A program made the position numbers and the translations under genes. Below, in pieces: positions 1 to 11,907 of a DNA stretch of 64,000 bases (its first letter is position 1; each line of letters opens with the position of its first letter). The DNA comes from Campylobacter porcelli (GTDB lineage: Bacteria; Campylobacterota; Campylobacteria; Campylobacterales; Campylobacteraceae): NCBI RefSeq assembly GCF_002139855.1, contig NZ_CP018789.1, forward strand, positions 1,302,001 to 1,366,000, read 5' to 3'. Under the pieces are notes generated by a model. The model was given only the letters and a program-made list of their open reading frames with translations, ran no database searches and was not told the DNA's origin.

Positions 1-177
1 AAGCAAGATAGCTTCTAAAGCTTGTTTTTCTCTCTTAATCCAGTTATTAAGGCCACTATATCGTGAGAATAAAATTGTAAAACTAATAATAAAATATAGC
101 GACAACCATGAAAGGACAATGATTGTCACTAAACTACTTTTAGATAGATAACTTATAAAAAGCTCTATAGATTCCAC
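1..177 (-). CDS. TolQ/ExbB-family proton-channel protein, C-terminus cut by the window edge
   Basis: Partial reading frame running off the left edge. It starts with GTG at 177, directly after the atpC stop. The visible 59 residues contain a hydrophobic helix (IIVLSWLSLYFIISFTILFS) followed by RYSGLNNWIKREKQAL, typical of the N-terminus of MotA/TolQ/ExbB channel proteins. In other Campylobacter an exbB/tolQ gene follows atpC, which fits. TolQ versus ExbB cannot be decided from the N-terminus. Confidence 0.75.
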   Translation of the reverse strand, partial: MESIELFISYLSKSSLVTIIVLSWLSLYFIISFTILFSRYSGLNNWIKREKQALEAILL

Positions 178-567
178 TTATCTAACCCTTGCAGAGTTCT
201 CTATCTTAGCCAATGCAGTAGCTAAAATTCCATTACTATCATGCATTTTTCTAACAAGATTTTTAGCATTTTCTATAGATTTGGCAATATCGCTCTCACT
301 ATTACCGCTTACATACACAGCACCATCAACCAAAATAGTAATTTTATTCTTATCAATCTTAGCATAACCCCAATCAATAGCAACGGCATCATGACTTCCA
401 TCTAAATTCTCAATATCCACTACTCCAATTTGAAGTAGTGAAACTAAAGAAGCATGACCTGGCAAAACACCAAATTCACCATCGCTACCAGGAAGGACTA
501 CCATTTTAGCATCATTAGAAAATATTAGCCCTTCTGGGGTGACTATTTCTAAATGTATTGTATTCAT
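178..567 (-). CDS. atpC: F1Fo ATP synthase subunit epsilon
   Basis: 129 residues, normal length for AtpC. The N-terminal beta-sandwich (about 1-85, with VLPGSDGEFGVLPGHASLVS) is clear, and the short C-terminal helical part follows. Epsilon belongs to the central stalk, contacts gamma and regulates ATP hydrolysis. It is the last ATP synthase gene of a seven-gene minus-strand operon, 16 bp after atpD, with a GGAAG ribosome site before ATG 567. Confidence 0.95.
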   Translation of the reverse strand: MNTIHLEIVTPEGLIFSNDAKMVVLPGSDGEFGVLPGHASLVSLLQIGVVDIENLDGSHDAVAIDWGYAKIDKNKITILVDGAVYVSGNSESDIAKSIENAKNLVRKMHDSNGILATALAKIENSARVR

Positions 568-583
568 ATAGCTTCCTTTTGGC

Positions 584-1990
<1,407 letters not shown>

Positions 1991-1998
1991 TTATAAAT

Positions 1999-2886
1999 TT
2001 ACTTCATACTCTCAACGCCACTTATAATCTCTATAAGCTCTGTTGTAATGCTTTCTTGTCTTGCCTTATTATAAGCAAGATTTAACTCTCTTACTCTCTC
2101 TTTTGCGTTATTTGTGGCATTATCCATAGCTTGCATTCTAGCACTATGTTCAGCAGCCAAAGAGTCTATAAGAGCATAATACATACTATACTCAAAATAT
2201 TTTCTCATAAGCTCATCAAGTATTCTATCATCATGCTCTGGCTCAAAATCCATCAATGAGTCATTTTGATTATCATCTTGAATTTTTGGAGGTTCAACTG
2301 GCACTATGGTATTAACCCTAATCTCTTGAGAGATCATATTTTTATAACCATTATGAACTAATACAACCTTATCAGTTACACCAGATGTAAAATCATTAAT
2401 AGCTGCTCTTATCACCTCTTGAGCTTTTTCATATGTAGGTGCTGAGCTAACACCGCGATAACTTTCTAAAATTTCAATACCTTGAAAATTGAAAAATTCA
2501 ATACCTTTTTTACCCACAGCCCTTAAGCGAACTTTGATTTTTTTAGCCTTATACTCATCTATCATATTTCTTATTGTTTTGATAGTTGCGATATTAAAAC
2601 CACCACAAAGACCCTTATCAGCAGTAACAAAAATTATATCAACTTTCTCTAGCTTGGCCTCTGTGTCAAAAAATTTATTTCCTTCACCAACGATCTTAAA
2701 TTTATTAATTTCGTAAGCAATCTCGCTTAAGACCTCATTGATCTTTAGAGCATAAACACGCGAATGGCGAGCTGCCTCTTCTGCTTTTTTGAGTTTAGCA
2801 GTAGAGACTAGCTTCATCGCCTTTGTAGTCTTTTGCGTATTTTGAACGCTCTTAATCTTTCTTTTAATATCCTTTAAATTTGACAT
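1999..2886 (-). CDS. atpG: F1Fo ATP synthase subunit gamma
   Basis: 295 residues. The conserved N-terminal coiled-coil helix ([20 protein letters not shown]) and C-terminal helix ([18 protein letters not shown]) that make the rotor shaft are both present. Gamma rotates inside the alpha/beta hexamer and couples proton flow to ATP synthesis. It follows atpA by 9 bp, consistent with one operon. Confidence 0.96.
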   Translation of the reverse strand: MSNLKDIKRKIKSVQNTQKTTKAMKLVSTAKLKKAEEAARHSRVYALKINEVLSEIAYEINKFKIVGEGNKFFDTEAKLEKVDIIFVTADKGLCGGFNIATIKTIRNMIDEYKAKKIKVRLRAVGKKGIEFFNFQGIEILESYRGVSSAPTYEKAQEVIRAAINDFTSGVTDKVVLVHNGYKNMISQEIRVNTIVPVEPPKIQDDNQNDSLMDFEPEHDDRILDELMRKYFEYSMYYALIDSLAAEHSARMQAMDNATNNAKERVRELNLAYNKARQESITTELIEIISGVESMK

Positions 2887-2895
2887 ATTTTAGCC

Positions 2896-4413
2896 TTATT
2901 CAGCGCTAAATATTGCTTTAAATTCATTTAATGCTTTATCTAGTGCTTCTTCAATATCTTTATCAAGTGCTTTTTTGTTACGAATTTGCTCAAAAATATC
3001 TGGGTATTTAGCCTCAATATACGGATAGAGCTCAGCTTCAAATTTAGTAACTGCCGATACTGGAATATCATCTAAATATCCATTACTACCTGCAAATATA
3101 ATAACAACTTGATTTTCAACTGGAAGTGGGCTATATGGTGGTTGTTTTAACACTTCAACCATTCTTTGACCTCTTTCAAGTTGCTTTCTACTGCTCTCAT
3201 CAAGATCACTTGCAAATTGAGCAAATGCTTGAAGTTCCCTATATTGAGCTAGATCAAGTCTTAGCGTTCCAGAGACTTTTTTGATAGCTTTTATCTGTGC
3301 TGCACCGCCAACACGGGATACAGATAGACCAACATTGATAGCTGGGCGGATACCTGAGTTAAATAGATCGCTCTCAAGGAAAATTTGACCATCTGTAATG
3401 GAGATAACATTTGTTGGGATATAAGCCGAAACATCGCCTGCTTGAGTTTCGATAATAGGTAAAGCTGTTAAGCTTCCTGCTCCTAGCTTATCACTTAGCT
3501 TACTTGCTCTTTCAAGTAGTCTTGAGTGTAGATAAAATACATCTCCTGGATAAGCCTCGCGACCTGGTGGGCGGCGAAGGATAAGCGACATCTCACGATA
3601 AGCCACAGCGTGTTTGCTTAAATCATCATAGATGATAAGAGCGTGGCGAGAGTTATCACGGAAATACTCTCCCATTGTTACACCTGCATATGGAGCTAGA
3701 TATTGTAAGGCTGCTGCATCGCTTGCACTTGCATTTACAACAATTGTATAATCCATAGCACCATACTCTTCAAGCTTTTTGACAACTTGTGCTACGGTTG
3801 ATTGCTTTTGACCGATAGCTACATAAATACATATAACATCTTGACCTTTTTGATTAATGATTGTATCAGTAGCGACTGTAGTTTTACCAGTTTGGCGGTC
3901 TCCAATAATAAGCTCCCTTTGACCTCTACCAATTGGCACAAGACCATCAATAGCTTTAATACCTGTTTGTAGCGGCTCATGGACAGATTTTCTAGCCATA
4001 ATTCCTTTGGCTTTTTCTTCGATAAATCTACTTTCTGTAGCATCGATAGCACCTTTGCCATCTATTGGTTCGCCAAGAGCATTTACAACACGACCAATTA
4101 ACGCATCACCAACTGGCACTCTAAGAAGTCTAGCAAGTCTCTTTACGCTACTTCCTTCTTTAATATCATTACAACTACCTAAGACAACAACCCCTACACT
4201 GCTCTCTTCTAGGTTTAATGCCATACCTTTTTGACCATTTTCAAATTCAACCATCTCGCCAGCCATGACATTCTTAAGACCATAAACATTTGCCACACCA
4301 TCTGCGACTGATATAACTTTGCCAGTCTCTTCAATATTAACGCTAAGATCAAAGTTTTCTATGCGTTCTTTGATGATACTGCTAATCTCATCAGCTTTTA
4401 ACTTAACACTCAC
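2896..4413 (-). CDS. atpA: F1Fo ATP synthase subunit alpha
   Basis: 505 residues, full length. Walker A GDRQTGKT at 171-178, [24 protein letters not shown] motif (here [18 protein letters not shown]), and the C-terminal helical domain are intact. Non-catalytic nucleotide-binding subunit of the F1 hexamer. Short gaps to atpH (14 bp) and atpG (9 bp) support a single transcript. Confidence 0.97.
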   Translation of the reverse strand: MSVKLKADEISSIIKERIENFDLSVNIEETGKVISVADGVANVYGLKNVMAGEMVEFENGQKGMALNLEESSVGVVVLGSCNDIKEGSSVKRLARLLRVPVGDALIGRVVNALGEPIDGKGAIDATESRFIEEKAKGIMARKSVHEPLQTGIKAIDGLVPIGRGQRELIIGDRQTGKTTVATDTIINQKGQDVICIYVAIGQKQSTVAQVVKKLEEYGAMDYTIVVNASASDAAALQYLAPYAGVTMGEYFRDNSRHALIIYDDLSKHAVAYREMSLILRRPPGREAYPGDVFYLHSRLLERASKLSDKLGAGSLTALPIIETQAGDVSAYIPTNVISITDGQIFLESDLFNSGIRPAINVGLSVSRVGGAAQIKAIKKVSGTLRLDLAQYRELQAFAQFASDLDESSRKQLERGQRMVEVLKQPPYSPLPVENQVVIIFAGSNGYLDDIPVSAVTKFEAELYPYIEAKYPDIFEQIRNKKALDKDIEEALDKALNEFKAIFSAE

Positions 4414-4427
4414 GCTTTTACTCCTTA

Positions 4428-4961
4428 TTAAATTGCTTTTAATATATATTCGCTCATTTGAGCCCTTAATCTATCAATTGAAAAACTAACTTCCACACCT
4501 AAATCATCAAGCTCAATTTTAATACCATTAAAATCATTTTTAATAGTCTCAAATTCAACCTTCACATCAAACTTATTAGAAAATTTACTCTCTAACTCAC
4601 TTTTTTGTGCTGGAGTTATATCTATATTTCCAGATATTAAGCCTTTAAATTTAGAATCTCTTATAGCCTTTTGATACTCAAATTCTTTTGAAATTTCTGG
4701 TATTAAATGCAATCTATGTTTTTGACTTAAAAGCATTAGAAATCTACCCAATTTGCTATTTGAATTATCATCTATTAAAGATAGTAGAAAATCAGATTTA
4801 GACTTTGCATCAATCATAGGAGAGTCTATTATAAAGTTAAATTTAGATATAGAAAATGCAGATGCTAATTTTCTAAATTCCACACTTGCTTTATCAAATT
4901 CATTAGCATCTAAAGTAAGAATCAATGCTTTTACATATTTTTTAGCTACTACTTCTCTCAT
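4428..4961 (-). CDS. atpH: F1Fo ATP synthase subunit delta
   Basis: 177 residues, the expected length for bacterial delta (OSCP). The N-terminal helical bundle begins [14 protein letters not shown], and the C-terminal region is moderately conserved. It links the peripheral stalk (b/b') to the top of F1. Its start overlaps the atpF stop by one base, so translation is probably coupled. Position between atpF and atpA is the standard bacterial order. Confidence 0.93.
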   Translation of the reverse strand: MREVVAKKYVKALILTLDANEFDKASVEFRKLASAFSISKFNFIIDSPMIDAKSKSDFLLSLIDDNSNSKLGRFLMLLSQKHRLHLIPEISKEFEYQKAIRDSKFKGLISGNIDITPAQKSELESKFSNKFDVKVEFETIKNDFNGIKIELDDLGVEVSFSIDRLRAQMSEYILKAI

Positions 4962-5473
4962 TAACTCACCTTCTTAATAATAAGATTAACAAGCTCGTTT
5001 TGATCAATTTTTATAGCTTCACTTGCAAATAGCTCATCTAAAACTTCGCTCACTACTGCTCTAACAAGCTTTCTCTCTTCAAATTCTTTTTGCTCTTCAT
5101 AACTCTTTTCTAAGATATGGATCTCATTTTGAGTATCTTTTTCTATCTTAGCAAGCATAATCTCTATCTCTTTTTTGATAGCTTCAGAAAGCTCGCTTGC
5201 CATAACTTTAGCATTTTCTACCCTTTTAGCGGCTTCTTCTCTTTTAGCATTTGATGCTTTTAGCTTCTCTTGAATAGCATTTAATCTATTTGCAATAGAG
5301 TTAATCCTAGCATTATACGCAGCTTTTATAGGTTTAGCTATCAAGTAATATAGAATAGAAAAGAATATAACAAAGTTAATTACTCTAGGGACAATATCAT
5401 ATTCTCCACTTCCGCTACTAGCACCAAAGGCAAATATCGGAGCTATTAATAATAGAATAAATTTAATATTCAT
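4961..5473 (-). CDS. atpF: F1Fo ATP synthase subunit b
   Basis: 170 residues. An N-terminal signal-like hydrophobic stretch (1-17), then the membrane helix (RVINFVIFFSILYYLIAKPI) and a long charged coiled coil of the peripheral stalk. The extra N-terminal hydrophobic segment is usual for Campylobacter/Helicobacter b subunits. It pairs with the shorter b' subunit encoded just upstream, forming a heterodimeric stalk. Confidence 0.92.
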   Translation of the reverse strand: MNIKFILLLIAPIFAFGASSGSGEYDIVPRVINFVIFFSILYYLIAKPIKAAYNARINSIANRLNAIQEKLKASNAKREEAAKRVENAKVMASELSEAIKKEIEIMLAKIEKDTQNEIHILEKSYEEQKEFEERKLVRAVVSEVLDELFASEAIKIDQNELVNLIIKKVS

Positions 5474-5482
5474 ATAAAACTC

Positions 5483-5905
5483 CTATATTTTTGATAAAGA
5501 ACCAGCAAGGGCACTTTTTAACTCTGGTATTTTGGTAGTTAAATTTGATTTTAACTCAGCCTTTCTATCAATCAATCCTGCTATAAAGCTATTATAATCA
5601 GCTTCTAAGCTCTCTTTTTTGATAGCGATTTTTGTAGCAGCTTTCTCTTTAGCTTCGCTTAAAGCAGCATGCTTTTTGGCTTGTGCTTCTGCCCTAGCGT
5701 CATTTAGTATCTTATCTATCTGAGCTTCATAATTTCCAACATCGCTAGCATTTTTACTAACGCTCTCTTCATCATTTTTGATAGATCTATTTCTATCATC
5801 AATGAAACCAAGCAATGGCTTGTAGAGAATAGAATTTAGCACAAAGATAAGCCCTAAAAAGATTACTAAAGTAATCAGCAACAACGGCGGATCTATCTGT
5901 AGCAT
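5483..5905 (-). CDS. atpF': F1Fo ATP synthase subunit b'
   Basis: 140 residues from ATG 5905, chosen because AAGGAG lies five bases upstream; a GTG at 5908 is in frame. One N-terminal membrane helix (LLLITLVIFLGLIFVLNSILY) followed by an alanine/lysine-rich coiled coil. Second peripheral stalk subunit, as in other epsilonproteobacteria and photosynthetic bacteria. First gene of the ATP synthase operon; a gap of 63 bp separates it from parB. Confidence 0.9.
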   Translation of the reverse strand: MLQIDPPLLLITLVIFLGLIFVLNSILYKPLLGFIDDRNRSIKNDEESVSKNASDVGNYEAQIDKILNDARAEAQAKKHAALSEAKEKAATKIAIKKESLEADYNSFIAGLIDRKAELKSNLTTKIPELKSALAGSLSKI

Positions 5906-5968
5906 CACTTCTCCTTATGTAATTTCATTAAAACTAGTCCGATATTTTACAATATTAAAAAATAAATT

Positions 5969-6808
5969 CTACTGAATTTTTTGAATTATTTTTATCATAT
6001 TATCTATTTTTTTACTATCATTTAAATTTAATATCAATTTTTGACCATTTATCTTACATTTTATACCAAAATTTTCTATTAAATCTTTGAGTAAATTTAA
6101 ATTTTCTACATCTTTTAAATCGCTTTTTATCTTTTTGTTTTGAGTGGTTGTTTTTAGTCGTTTTACTAAATTTTCAGTATCTCTTACGCTTAATTTTTGT
6201 CCCATGATAGTATCAGCAACTAGCTTTTGATTATCGCTATTAAGGCCTACCATTATCTTAGCGTGACCTTGAGTGATTTTGCCATCATCTATCAATTTTT
6301 TTGTATATTCATCAAGCCCTAAAAGTCTAAGAGTATTTGTAATTTGCGTTCGGCTCTTTTTAACTATAGTTGAAAGTGCCTCTTGAGTGATTTTATAATC
6401 ATTAATTAGCTCTTGATATGAGTTGGCTAACTCTATTGGGCTTAGATTTTCTCTTTGGATATTCTCAATTAGTGCTAATTCTCTTAAATTTTTATCTGCA
6501 ATACTAGCTACAATTGCCTTAATCTTGCTAAGTCCAAGTAACTTGCTAGCCCTTAGGCGTCTCTCCCCAGCAATTAGCGTAAAATCATCACCATCTCTAA
6601 TGACGATTATAGGCTGTATTAATCCATGTCTTTCAATGCTTTGGCTAAGCTCTTTTAAGGCTTCATCGCTAAAGTTTTTTCTAGGCTGAAATGGATTTGG
6701 CTTGATTTTATCAATATCAATCTCAGCTACTAACTCTTTATTTAACTCCTTATTATACGCCTGTTCTACATCACCTAAAATAGAATCTAGTCCCCTACCA
6801 AGTGCCAT
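5969..6808 (-). CDS. parB: Chromosome partitioning protein ParB
   Basis: 279 residues. N-terminal ParB/Sulfiredoxin-like CTPase domain with GERRLRASKL at 81-90, central helix-turn-helix (about 120-185, ITQEALSTIVKKSRTQITNTLRLL), and a C-terminal dimerisation region. ParB binds parS sites, spreads by CTP-dependent sliding and recruits ParA/SMC. It is 3 bp downstream of parA, the usual operon pairing. No parS site was identified in the window. Confidence 0.95.
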   Translation of the reverse strand: MALGRGLDSILGDVEQAYNKELNKELVAEIDIDKIKPNPFQPRKNFSDEALKELSQSIERHGLIQPIIVIRDGDDFTLIAGERRLRASKLLGLSKIKAIVASIADKNLRELALIENIQRENLSPIELANSYQELINDYKITQEALSTIVKKSRTQITNTLRLLGLDEYTKKLIDDGKITQGHAKIMVGLNSDNQKLVADTIMGQKLSVRDTENLVKRLKTTTQNKKIKSDLKDVENLNLLKDLIENFGIKCKINGQKLILNLNDSKKIDNMIKIIQKIQ

Positions 6809-6811
6809 AAT

Positions 6812-7594
6812 CTACCCCATTATAGAGTGAGCTAAATTTTGATAAGCTTGTGAGCCACTTGATTTAATATCATACAAAATCACTGGCTTACCAAAGCTTG
6901 GGCTCTCGGCTAATTTGACATTTCTAGGGATAATGACAAACCCATCTTCGCAATTTTCAGCCTTAAATAATTTATTTCTAAAGTGCTTTTTAAGATCAGC
7001 CACAGTCTCCTTAGAGAGATTATTTTGCGCGCTATACATTGTAGGCAAAAATCCTTTTATTGTTAGCTTTGGATTTATCGTCTCTTTTATTACTTTTACG
7101 GTGTTAAAAATTTGAGCTAAGCCCTCCATAGCGTAGAATTCACACTGAATTGGGATAATAACGCTATCACTTGCAGTAAGCGCATTAATAGTCAAAATCC
7201 CAAGAGTTGGCGGGCTATCAATTATTATATAATCATAGCTATCACGGATTGCGGCAAGCTTATTTTTTAATATGGTTTTATAATCTCTATTTTGTTCGCT
7301 AAATTCTTGCTCAATCCCTACTAAACCAATATTTGATGGGGCGATATCAAGCATTTTTAGCTCTGTTTTTAAAACTATATCATTTATATTTTTTCTACCT
7401 GTTAATACATGGTAGATATTAAACTCATAATCACTTCTTTTAAATCCCAAGCCAGTTGTCGCATTGGCTTGTGGGTCAATATCAAGTAGCAAAACTCTCT
7501 TTTCGGCTACAGCCAAAGAGGCCGCCAAATTCACAGCAGTAGTAGTTTTACCTACCCCGCCTTTTTGATTAGCAATGGTTATAATCTCACTCAT
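6812..7594 (-). CDS. parA: Chromosome partitioning ATPase ParA/Soj
   Basis: 260 residues. Deviant Walker A KGGVGKTT at 11-18, then DIDPQANATTGLG and IDSPPTLG motifs of the ParA/MinD P-loop family. It binds DNA non-specifically in the ATP state and drives segregation of ParB-parS complexes. The start overlaps the end of birA by four bases (ATGA), suggesting coupled translation. Length excludes an N-terminal autorepressor domain, so this is the chromosomal Soj type. Confidence 0.95.
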   Translation of the reverse strand: MSEIITIANQKGGVGKTTTAVNLAASLAVAEKRVLLLDIDPQANATTGLGFKRSDYEFNIYHVLTGRKNINDIVLKTELKMLDIAPSNIGLVGIEQEFSEQNRDYKTILKNKLAAIRDSYDYIIIDSPPTLGILTINALTASDSVIIPIQCEFYAMEGLAQIFNTVKVIKETINPKLTIKGFLPTMYSAQNNLSKETVADLKKHFRNKLFKAENCEDGFVIIPRNVKLAESPSFGKPVILYDIKSSGSQAYQNLAHSIMG

Positions 7595-8226
7595 CTTGCT
7601 GAATATACCTTTTTATCATTTATTATTATTGAGCCATCACTTTGTAGCTTGGCCTCACTTAAGCTTACTTGCTTATCATCTAAATGTATGTAAAAACTCT
7701 TTGATAACTCAAATTCTACCAAATATTTGCTAAAAATTTGCTTCCATTTTGGCTTGGCACTTAAAAATTTAAAGTATAAATCTATTATATCATCTCTATC
7801 AAGTGCTATATCTAGGCAATCTGCGTAGTGTGGAGAGTATTTTAAATTTAAACCTATACCGCATATGTAGATGCTATTAATCTTAGTAGTGATGATACCT
7901 GCTATTTTGCGACTACCAAGGTAAATATCATTTGGCCACTTTAGCCAAAGCTTTGAGCCTCTATCCCTTAGGGCTAAAACTAAAATAAAAGCAAAATATA
8001 TACTAGCTGATGCAGGCTCTAGATCATCTACAAGCTCACTCTCATCTATAGCAAAACTTAGATATAAATTGCCCTTTGGACTCTCCCAGCTATTTGCCCT
8101 ACTGCCTATACCTTGGCTTTGTCTATCTGCGACAATAGCATATGGTGGAGATATTTTAAGCGATTTTATCCCATCAATTAAATAAGTTTGAGTAGATTCA
8201 CACTCACAAAGATACTCTATCTCCAA
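7591..8226 (-). CDS. birA: Biotin--protein ligase (BirA, catalytic domain only)
   Basis: Monofunctional biotin protein ligase: GIGSRANSWESPKGNLYLS and KWPNDIYLGSRKIAGI are the biotinyl-AMP and lysine-binding motifs. No N-terminal DNA-binding domain, so it should not repress biotin genes. I favour a TTG start at 8226 (211 residues, MEIEYLCECESTQ), because AAAAGGA sits just upstream and homologues begin this way. An ATG at 8244 is in frame and would give 217 residues. Overlaps the fmt 3' end. Confidence 0.88.
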   Translation of the reverse strand: MEIEYLCECESTQTYLIDGIKSLKISPPYAIVADRQSQGIGSRANSWESPKGNLYLSFAIDESELVDDLEPASASIYFAFILVLALRDRGSKLWLKWPNDIYLGSRKIAGIITTKINSIYICGIGLNLKYSPHYADCLDIALDRDDIIDLYFKFLSAKPKWKQIFSKYLVEFELSKSFYIHLDDKQVSLSEAKLQSDGSIIINDKKVYSAR

Positions 8227-9118
8227 GACCAATCCTTTTACCATTTAAATAGCTTCTTGCATTTACTGGCTTCTTACTAGCAGCTTGTAAAGTCTTGATA
8301 AATATGCTACCGCCATTTACCCCAAGCACAAATCCATCATCATTTAAGCTTAAAATTTCTCCAACTTCACCATTTAAGCTAGAAATTTCCATATCTAAAA
8401 TCTTAACTCCATCTTTAGTAAAAATTCCTGGCCAACCATAATATGCTAAAAATTTTGCCCAAATCTCACTAGCAGTTTCAACCTCTAAATTTACTAATCC
8501 ATCATCTTTTTTGATCTTTTTACACTTCGAACTAAGGGCATTAAACTGGCTAATTGGTTTGATATTATCATACTCATTTAATACTTTAATAGTTAAATTT
8601 GCTGCCATATCGCTTAATTTTTCAAACAATTCATATGAGTTCATCTGCCCTATATCAAGAATACTATAGGCCAAAATATCCCCACTATCAAGCCCTATAT
8701 CCATCTTCATAGCCGTTACGCCACTTAGGCTTTGCTTGTTTAAAATTGCTGATTGTATAGGCGAGGCACCACGATAATCTGGAAGTAAAGAAGCGTGAAG
8801 ATTTATACAAGGCGAAATATCTAAAATTTCTTTTGGCAAAATCTGCCCATAAGCTGCTACAACTATAAAATCTGGCTTTAGCGACTCAATATGCTCTTTT
8901 ACCCCATCATCTCTAAGCGAATTTGGCTGATAAACTACGCTATCAAGCCCTAAATTTATAGCCAATTTTTTCACATCTGGCGGAGTTAAGCTCCCACTTC
9001 TACCAACTGGCTTATCTGGTTGAGTATAGATAGCAAGGATATTAAATCTAGCTTTATAAATTTCATTTAAAATTCTACTAGCATAACTTGGGGTTCCCAT
9101 AAAAACGATATTTTTCAT
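8204..9118 (-). CDS. fmt: Methionyl-tRNA formyltransferase
   Basis: 304 residues. The N-terminal Rossmann domain begins with VFMGTPSYASRIL; the formyl-folate site motif NLHASLLPDYRGASPIQ is intact, as is the AAYGQILPKEIL segment. The C-terminal OB-like domain that recognises tRNA follows from about residue 205. It formylates initiator Met-tRNA. The start overlaps the proB stop by four bases (ATGA), and the end overlaps birA by 23 bp. Confidence 0.95.
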   Translation of the reverse strand: MKNIVFMGTPSYASRILNEIYKARFNILAIYTQPDKPVGRSGSLTPPDVKKLAINLGLDSVVYQPNSLRDDGVKEHIESLKPDFIVVAAYGQILPKEILDISPCINLHASLLPDYRGASPIQSAILNKQSLSGVTAMKMDIGLDSGDILAYSILDIGQMNSYELFEKLSDMAANLTIKVLNEYDNIKPISQFNALSSKCKKIKKDDGLVNLEVETASEIWAKFLAYYGWPGIFTKDGVKILDMEISSLNGEVGEILSLNDDGFVLGVNGGSIFIKTLQAASKKPVNARSYLNGKRIGLGDRVSL

Positions 9119-9879
9119 ATTTTTGCCTTAAAAATTGTCCCACCAATTTGATTTGAATTTAAAAGAAACTCCCTAGCCACGCTAAGATCAAATCCACTAG
9201 CTAAAAACATATCTTTTCCATTTTTCATCAAAAAATCAGCCGCTAAAAGCTTTGTGGTTATCCCACCGGTGCCGTGCTTTGAGCCTGTTTGAGAAATTTT
9301 GATTAGCTCTGATTCATCTATATTATTTACAACTTGGCGAATTGTCGCACTCTTATCCATGCTTGGATCGGCTGTATAATATCCATCTATATCGCTTAAT
9401 ATCACCAATAAATCAGCGTCAAAATAATACGCCACCGCACTTGAGAGCCTATCATTATCGCCATAAACTATCTCGCTAATCCCTGTGGAGTCATTCTCAT
9501 TTATAATTGGTAAAATTTTATTTTCAAGCAAGCCATTGATGACATTTTTGGCATGATTTGTAATCTTTCTAGAGTCAAAATCCCCAGCAGTAAGCAAAAT
9601 TTGAGCCGCCATTTTACCATATTTTGATAGCGATTTAGAGTAAATTTCCATTAGATATGGCTGCCCTAAACTAGACAAAATTTGCTTATTTACAACACTT
9701 GTTCTTGGTAGATTAAATTTAGCTTGACCAGCACTAATTGCACCGCTACTAACTAGTATTACCTCAAATTTATCACTTAAATCGCTTAGAAATTGGCAAA
9801 GATTATCTATCCTATTTTGATTGATTGAACCCTCATCGCTTAAGACATGGGAGCCTACTTTTATAACCACTCTTTTCAT
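9115..9879 (-). CDS. proB: Glutamate 5-kinase, PUA-less
   Basis: 254 residues from ATG 9879 (a TTG codon precedes it). Amino-acid kinase fold: KVGSHVL at the N-terminus, SSGAISAG, NENDST and GTGGITTKL motifs. It phosphorylates glutamate in the first step of proline synthesis. The C-terminal PUA domain of the E. coli enzyme is absent, as is normal in Campylobacter and Helicobacter. Coupled to fmt by a four-base overlap. A 180-bp AT-rich gap separates it from obg. Confidence 0.93.
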   Translation of the reverse strand: MKRVVIKVGSHVLSDEGSINQNRIDNLCQFLSDLSDKFEVILVSSGAISAGQAKFNLPRTSVVNKQILSSLGQPYLMEIYSKSLSKYGKMAAQILLTAGDFDSRKITNHAKNVINGLLENKILPIINENDSTGISEIVYGDNDRLSSAVAYYFDADLLVILSDIDGYYTADPSMDKSATIRQVVNNIDESELIKISQTGSKHGTGGITTKLLAADFLMKNGKDMFLASGFDLSVAREFLLNSNQIGGTIFKAKI

Positions 9880-10059
9880 CAATTATTGCCTTAAATTCAA
9901 AAATAAATTTCGTGATTATACTATTTTTGGCTTAAAAATTTGGTTAGAGAATAAAAGCAGTAAATACCGCTTTTATACCAAAATATCATATTTTATATTT
10001 CTTTACAAAATACAAAATTTACTAAAACAAATTTATCACTACTATTTTTTAGAATAAAA

Positions 10060-11097
10060 TTAACTAAATTTCAAATCAAGCATCTCTAAAAGCCTAAATT
10101 TAAGCTCTTTTATATTCTCATTACTCACACTTGAAATTGGCATTACAAAATATGGAAGAGAAATATCGATTTTATAGCCATCTTGCTTAGCCATAAAACC
10201 AAACTCACTCATAAAATCTTGAATTTTCTCATCAATATCGTAGGCCACATCAGCCCTTGTCAAGGCTATGGCGTAGCTTTTTTTAGCTAGAAGTGGTGAG
10301 AATTTCTCTATTTCAGCTCTTAGGGTTTCAAACTGCTCTTTGAGTGAGCGATAATTTGCTAAATCTATCATATAAAGCAAAATTTTTGTTCTTTCAATAT
10401 GCTTTAAAAATTGTATCCCAAGCCCTCTACCATCGCTAGCACCCTCTATAATCCCTGGTATATCAGCCATCACAAATCCATTAAATTCATCAACTTCTAC
10501 AAGACCTAGCTTTGGAGTAAGGGTGGTAAATTCATAATTTGCTACTTGCGGTTTTGCATTTGATATGGTTGAGATTAGCGTAGATTTGCCTACATTTGGA
10601 AATCCTACTAAACCAACATCGGCTATTAGCTTTAGCTCTAAGCGGATATTTCTCATCTGACCTGCAAGTCCTGGCTGAGCCTTTGTCGGAGCTTGATTTA
10701 CGCTTGTTTTAAAATGAACATTTCCAAGTCCGCCCTTTCCACCTACCAAAAATAGCTCTTTTTGACCTTGCGTTGTTAAATCTAGCAACATCTCGCCACT
10801 ATCATTATCATAGACAATAGTCCCAGGTGGAACGATTAATTCAAGGCTTTGCCCCTTTTTACCACTCATATTTCTAGGAAGTCCAGGCTGACCATTTTGA
10901 GCTTTTAAAACCCTTTTGCCCTTATAATTAGCTAGTGTGTGGGTATTATTATCAACTATGAAATATACATCTCCACCATTTCCGCCATCGCCACCATCTG
11001 GCCCACCTAATAAAACATGCTTTTCACGGCGAAAACTAGCACATCCAGCACCACCTTTGCCACTACTTACGCTAAAATTTACGCTATCTATAAACAT
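10060..11097 (-). CDS. obgE: Obg-family GTPase
   Basis: 345 residues. Glycine-rich Obg fold at 1-155 ([30 protein letters not shown]), then the G domain with [15 protein letters not shown] and LTRADV. It acts in late 50S assembly and stress control. It lies downstream of the rplU-rpmA pair, the usual bacterial arrangement, but a strong hairpin separates it from rpmA, so it may rely on readthrough or its own promoter. Confidence 0.96.
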   Translation of the reverse strand: MFIDSVNFSVSSGKGGAGCASFRREKHVLLGGPDGGDGGNGGDVYFIVDNNTHTLANYKGKRVLKAQNGQPGLPRNMSGKKGQSLELIVPPGTIVYDNDSGEMLLDLTTQGQKELFLVGGKGGLGNVHFKTSVNQAPTKAQPGLAGQMRNIRLELKLIADVGLVGFPNVGKSTLISTISNAKPQVANYEFTTLTPKLGLVEVDEFNGFVMADIPGIIEGASDGRGLGIQFLKHIERTKILLYMIDLANYRSLKEQFETLRAEIEKFSPLLAKKSYAIALTRADVAYDIDEKIQDFMSEFGFMAKQDGYKIDISLPYFVMPISSVSNENIKELKFRLLEMLDLKFS

Positions 11098-11135
11098 TTG
11101 AATATCCCTTTATTTCAAGGTTAATAAGAAGAAAA

Positions 11136-11165
11136 TTAAAAAGAAAAGCCCCAAATTTGGGGCTT
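11136..11165 (-). terminator. Intrinsic terminator of rplU-rpmA
   Basis: A 20-bp perfect inverted repeat (AAGCCCCAAATTTGGGGCTT, 11146-11165) starts just after the rpmA stop and is followed on the minus strand by TTTCTTTTT. This is a classic rho-independent terminator between rpmA and obgE. Confidence 0.88.
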
Positions 11166-11168
11166 AAA

Positions 11169-11426
11169 TTATGCGGCTGGATAGACAGAAACTTTTTTTC
11201 TATCTTTATCTTTTCTTTCAAATTTTACAAAGCCATCAACTAATGCAAATATAGTGTGATCTTTACCCATACCTACATTATTGCCTGGATGAGTAGCAGT
11301 GCCTCTTTGGCGAATGATGATATTTCCAGCTCTTACGAACTCGCCACCAAATTTTTTAACACCTAAACGACGACCGATACTATCACGGTTATTTTGGGTT
11401 GAGCCTTGACCTTTTTTGTGTGCCAT
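11169..11426 (-). CDS. rpmA: 50S ribosomal protein L27
   Basis: 85 residues beginning [20 protein letters not shown], the conserved L27 N-terminus that reaches the peptidyl transferase centre. There is no N-terminal extension needing protease removal, unlike Firmicutes L27. AAGGAG precedes the ATG. Ten bp after rplU. Confidence 0.97.
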   Translation of the reverse strand: MAHKKGQGSTQNNRDSIGRRLGVKKFGGEFVRAGNIIIRQRGTATHPGNNVGMGKDHTIFALVDGFVKFERKDKDRKKVSVYPAA

Positions 11427-11436
11427 ACTTTACTCC

Positions 11437-11745
11437 TTAGGCTTTGATACTTGTAACTTTTACGCGAGTATATTCTCTTCTAAAACCGCGTTTTAATTTT
11501 GAGTCTTTTCTTCTGCGTTTTTTATAGATAACAACTTTTTTATCTTTACCTTCGCATACTACTTCTAAAACAACTTTTGCACCACTTACAAACGGCGCAC
11601 CTACCTTTAAATTGCCATCATTAACTGCTAAAACCTCAGTGATTTCAACAATTGACTTTGCTTCAGCTTCAAAATGATCTAAATTTAGGAAGTCGCCTTC
11701 ACTAACTTTATACTGTTTTGAGCCGTGTTTGATAATTGCATACAT
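11437..11745 (-). CDS. rplU: 50S ribosomal protein L21
   Basis: 102 residues from ATG 11745 (a TTG precedes it in frame). [18 protein letters not shown] and the basic [19 protein letters not shown] region, which binds 23S rRNA, are conserved. First gene of the rplU-rpmA transcript, with an AAAGGA ribosome site. Confidence 0.97.
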   Translation of the reverse strand: MYAIIKHGSKQYKVSEGDFLNLDHFEAEAKSIVEITEVLAVNDGNLKVGAPFVSGAKVVLEVVCEGKDKKVVIYKKRRRKDSKLKRGFRREYTRVKVTSIKA

Positions 11746-11838
11746 CAAACTATCCTTTATATTTTGGTAAGACCAATAAGCATTCTTAGGCTAAATTTGC
11801 TAAAGAAATTTATGGGGCTTATTTGGTTGTAAGGCGTG

Positions 11839-11844
11839 ATTATA
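11839..11844 (-). promoter_or_regulatory. -10 element for rplU-rpmA
   Basis: TATAAT on the minus strand, 94 bp upstream of the rplU ATG. The resulting leader of roughly 85 nt contains short inverted repeats that could form a ribosomal-protein leader structure, but I recognise no known motif. Confidence 0.5.
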
Positions 11845-11907
11845 CTTTAAACTATATAAATTCAAGCTGAAAAATAAATTTAAAATCAAAACCTACTCAT
11901 TGGTTAA

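Noticed and set aside
2489..2716. Opposite-strand frames inside atpG, atpA, parB, tonB and other genes
   Set aside because: They overlap strongly conserved genes, have no ribosome sites and biased composition; all are shadows.
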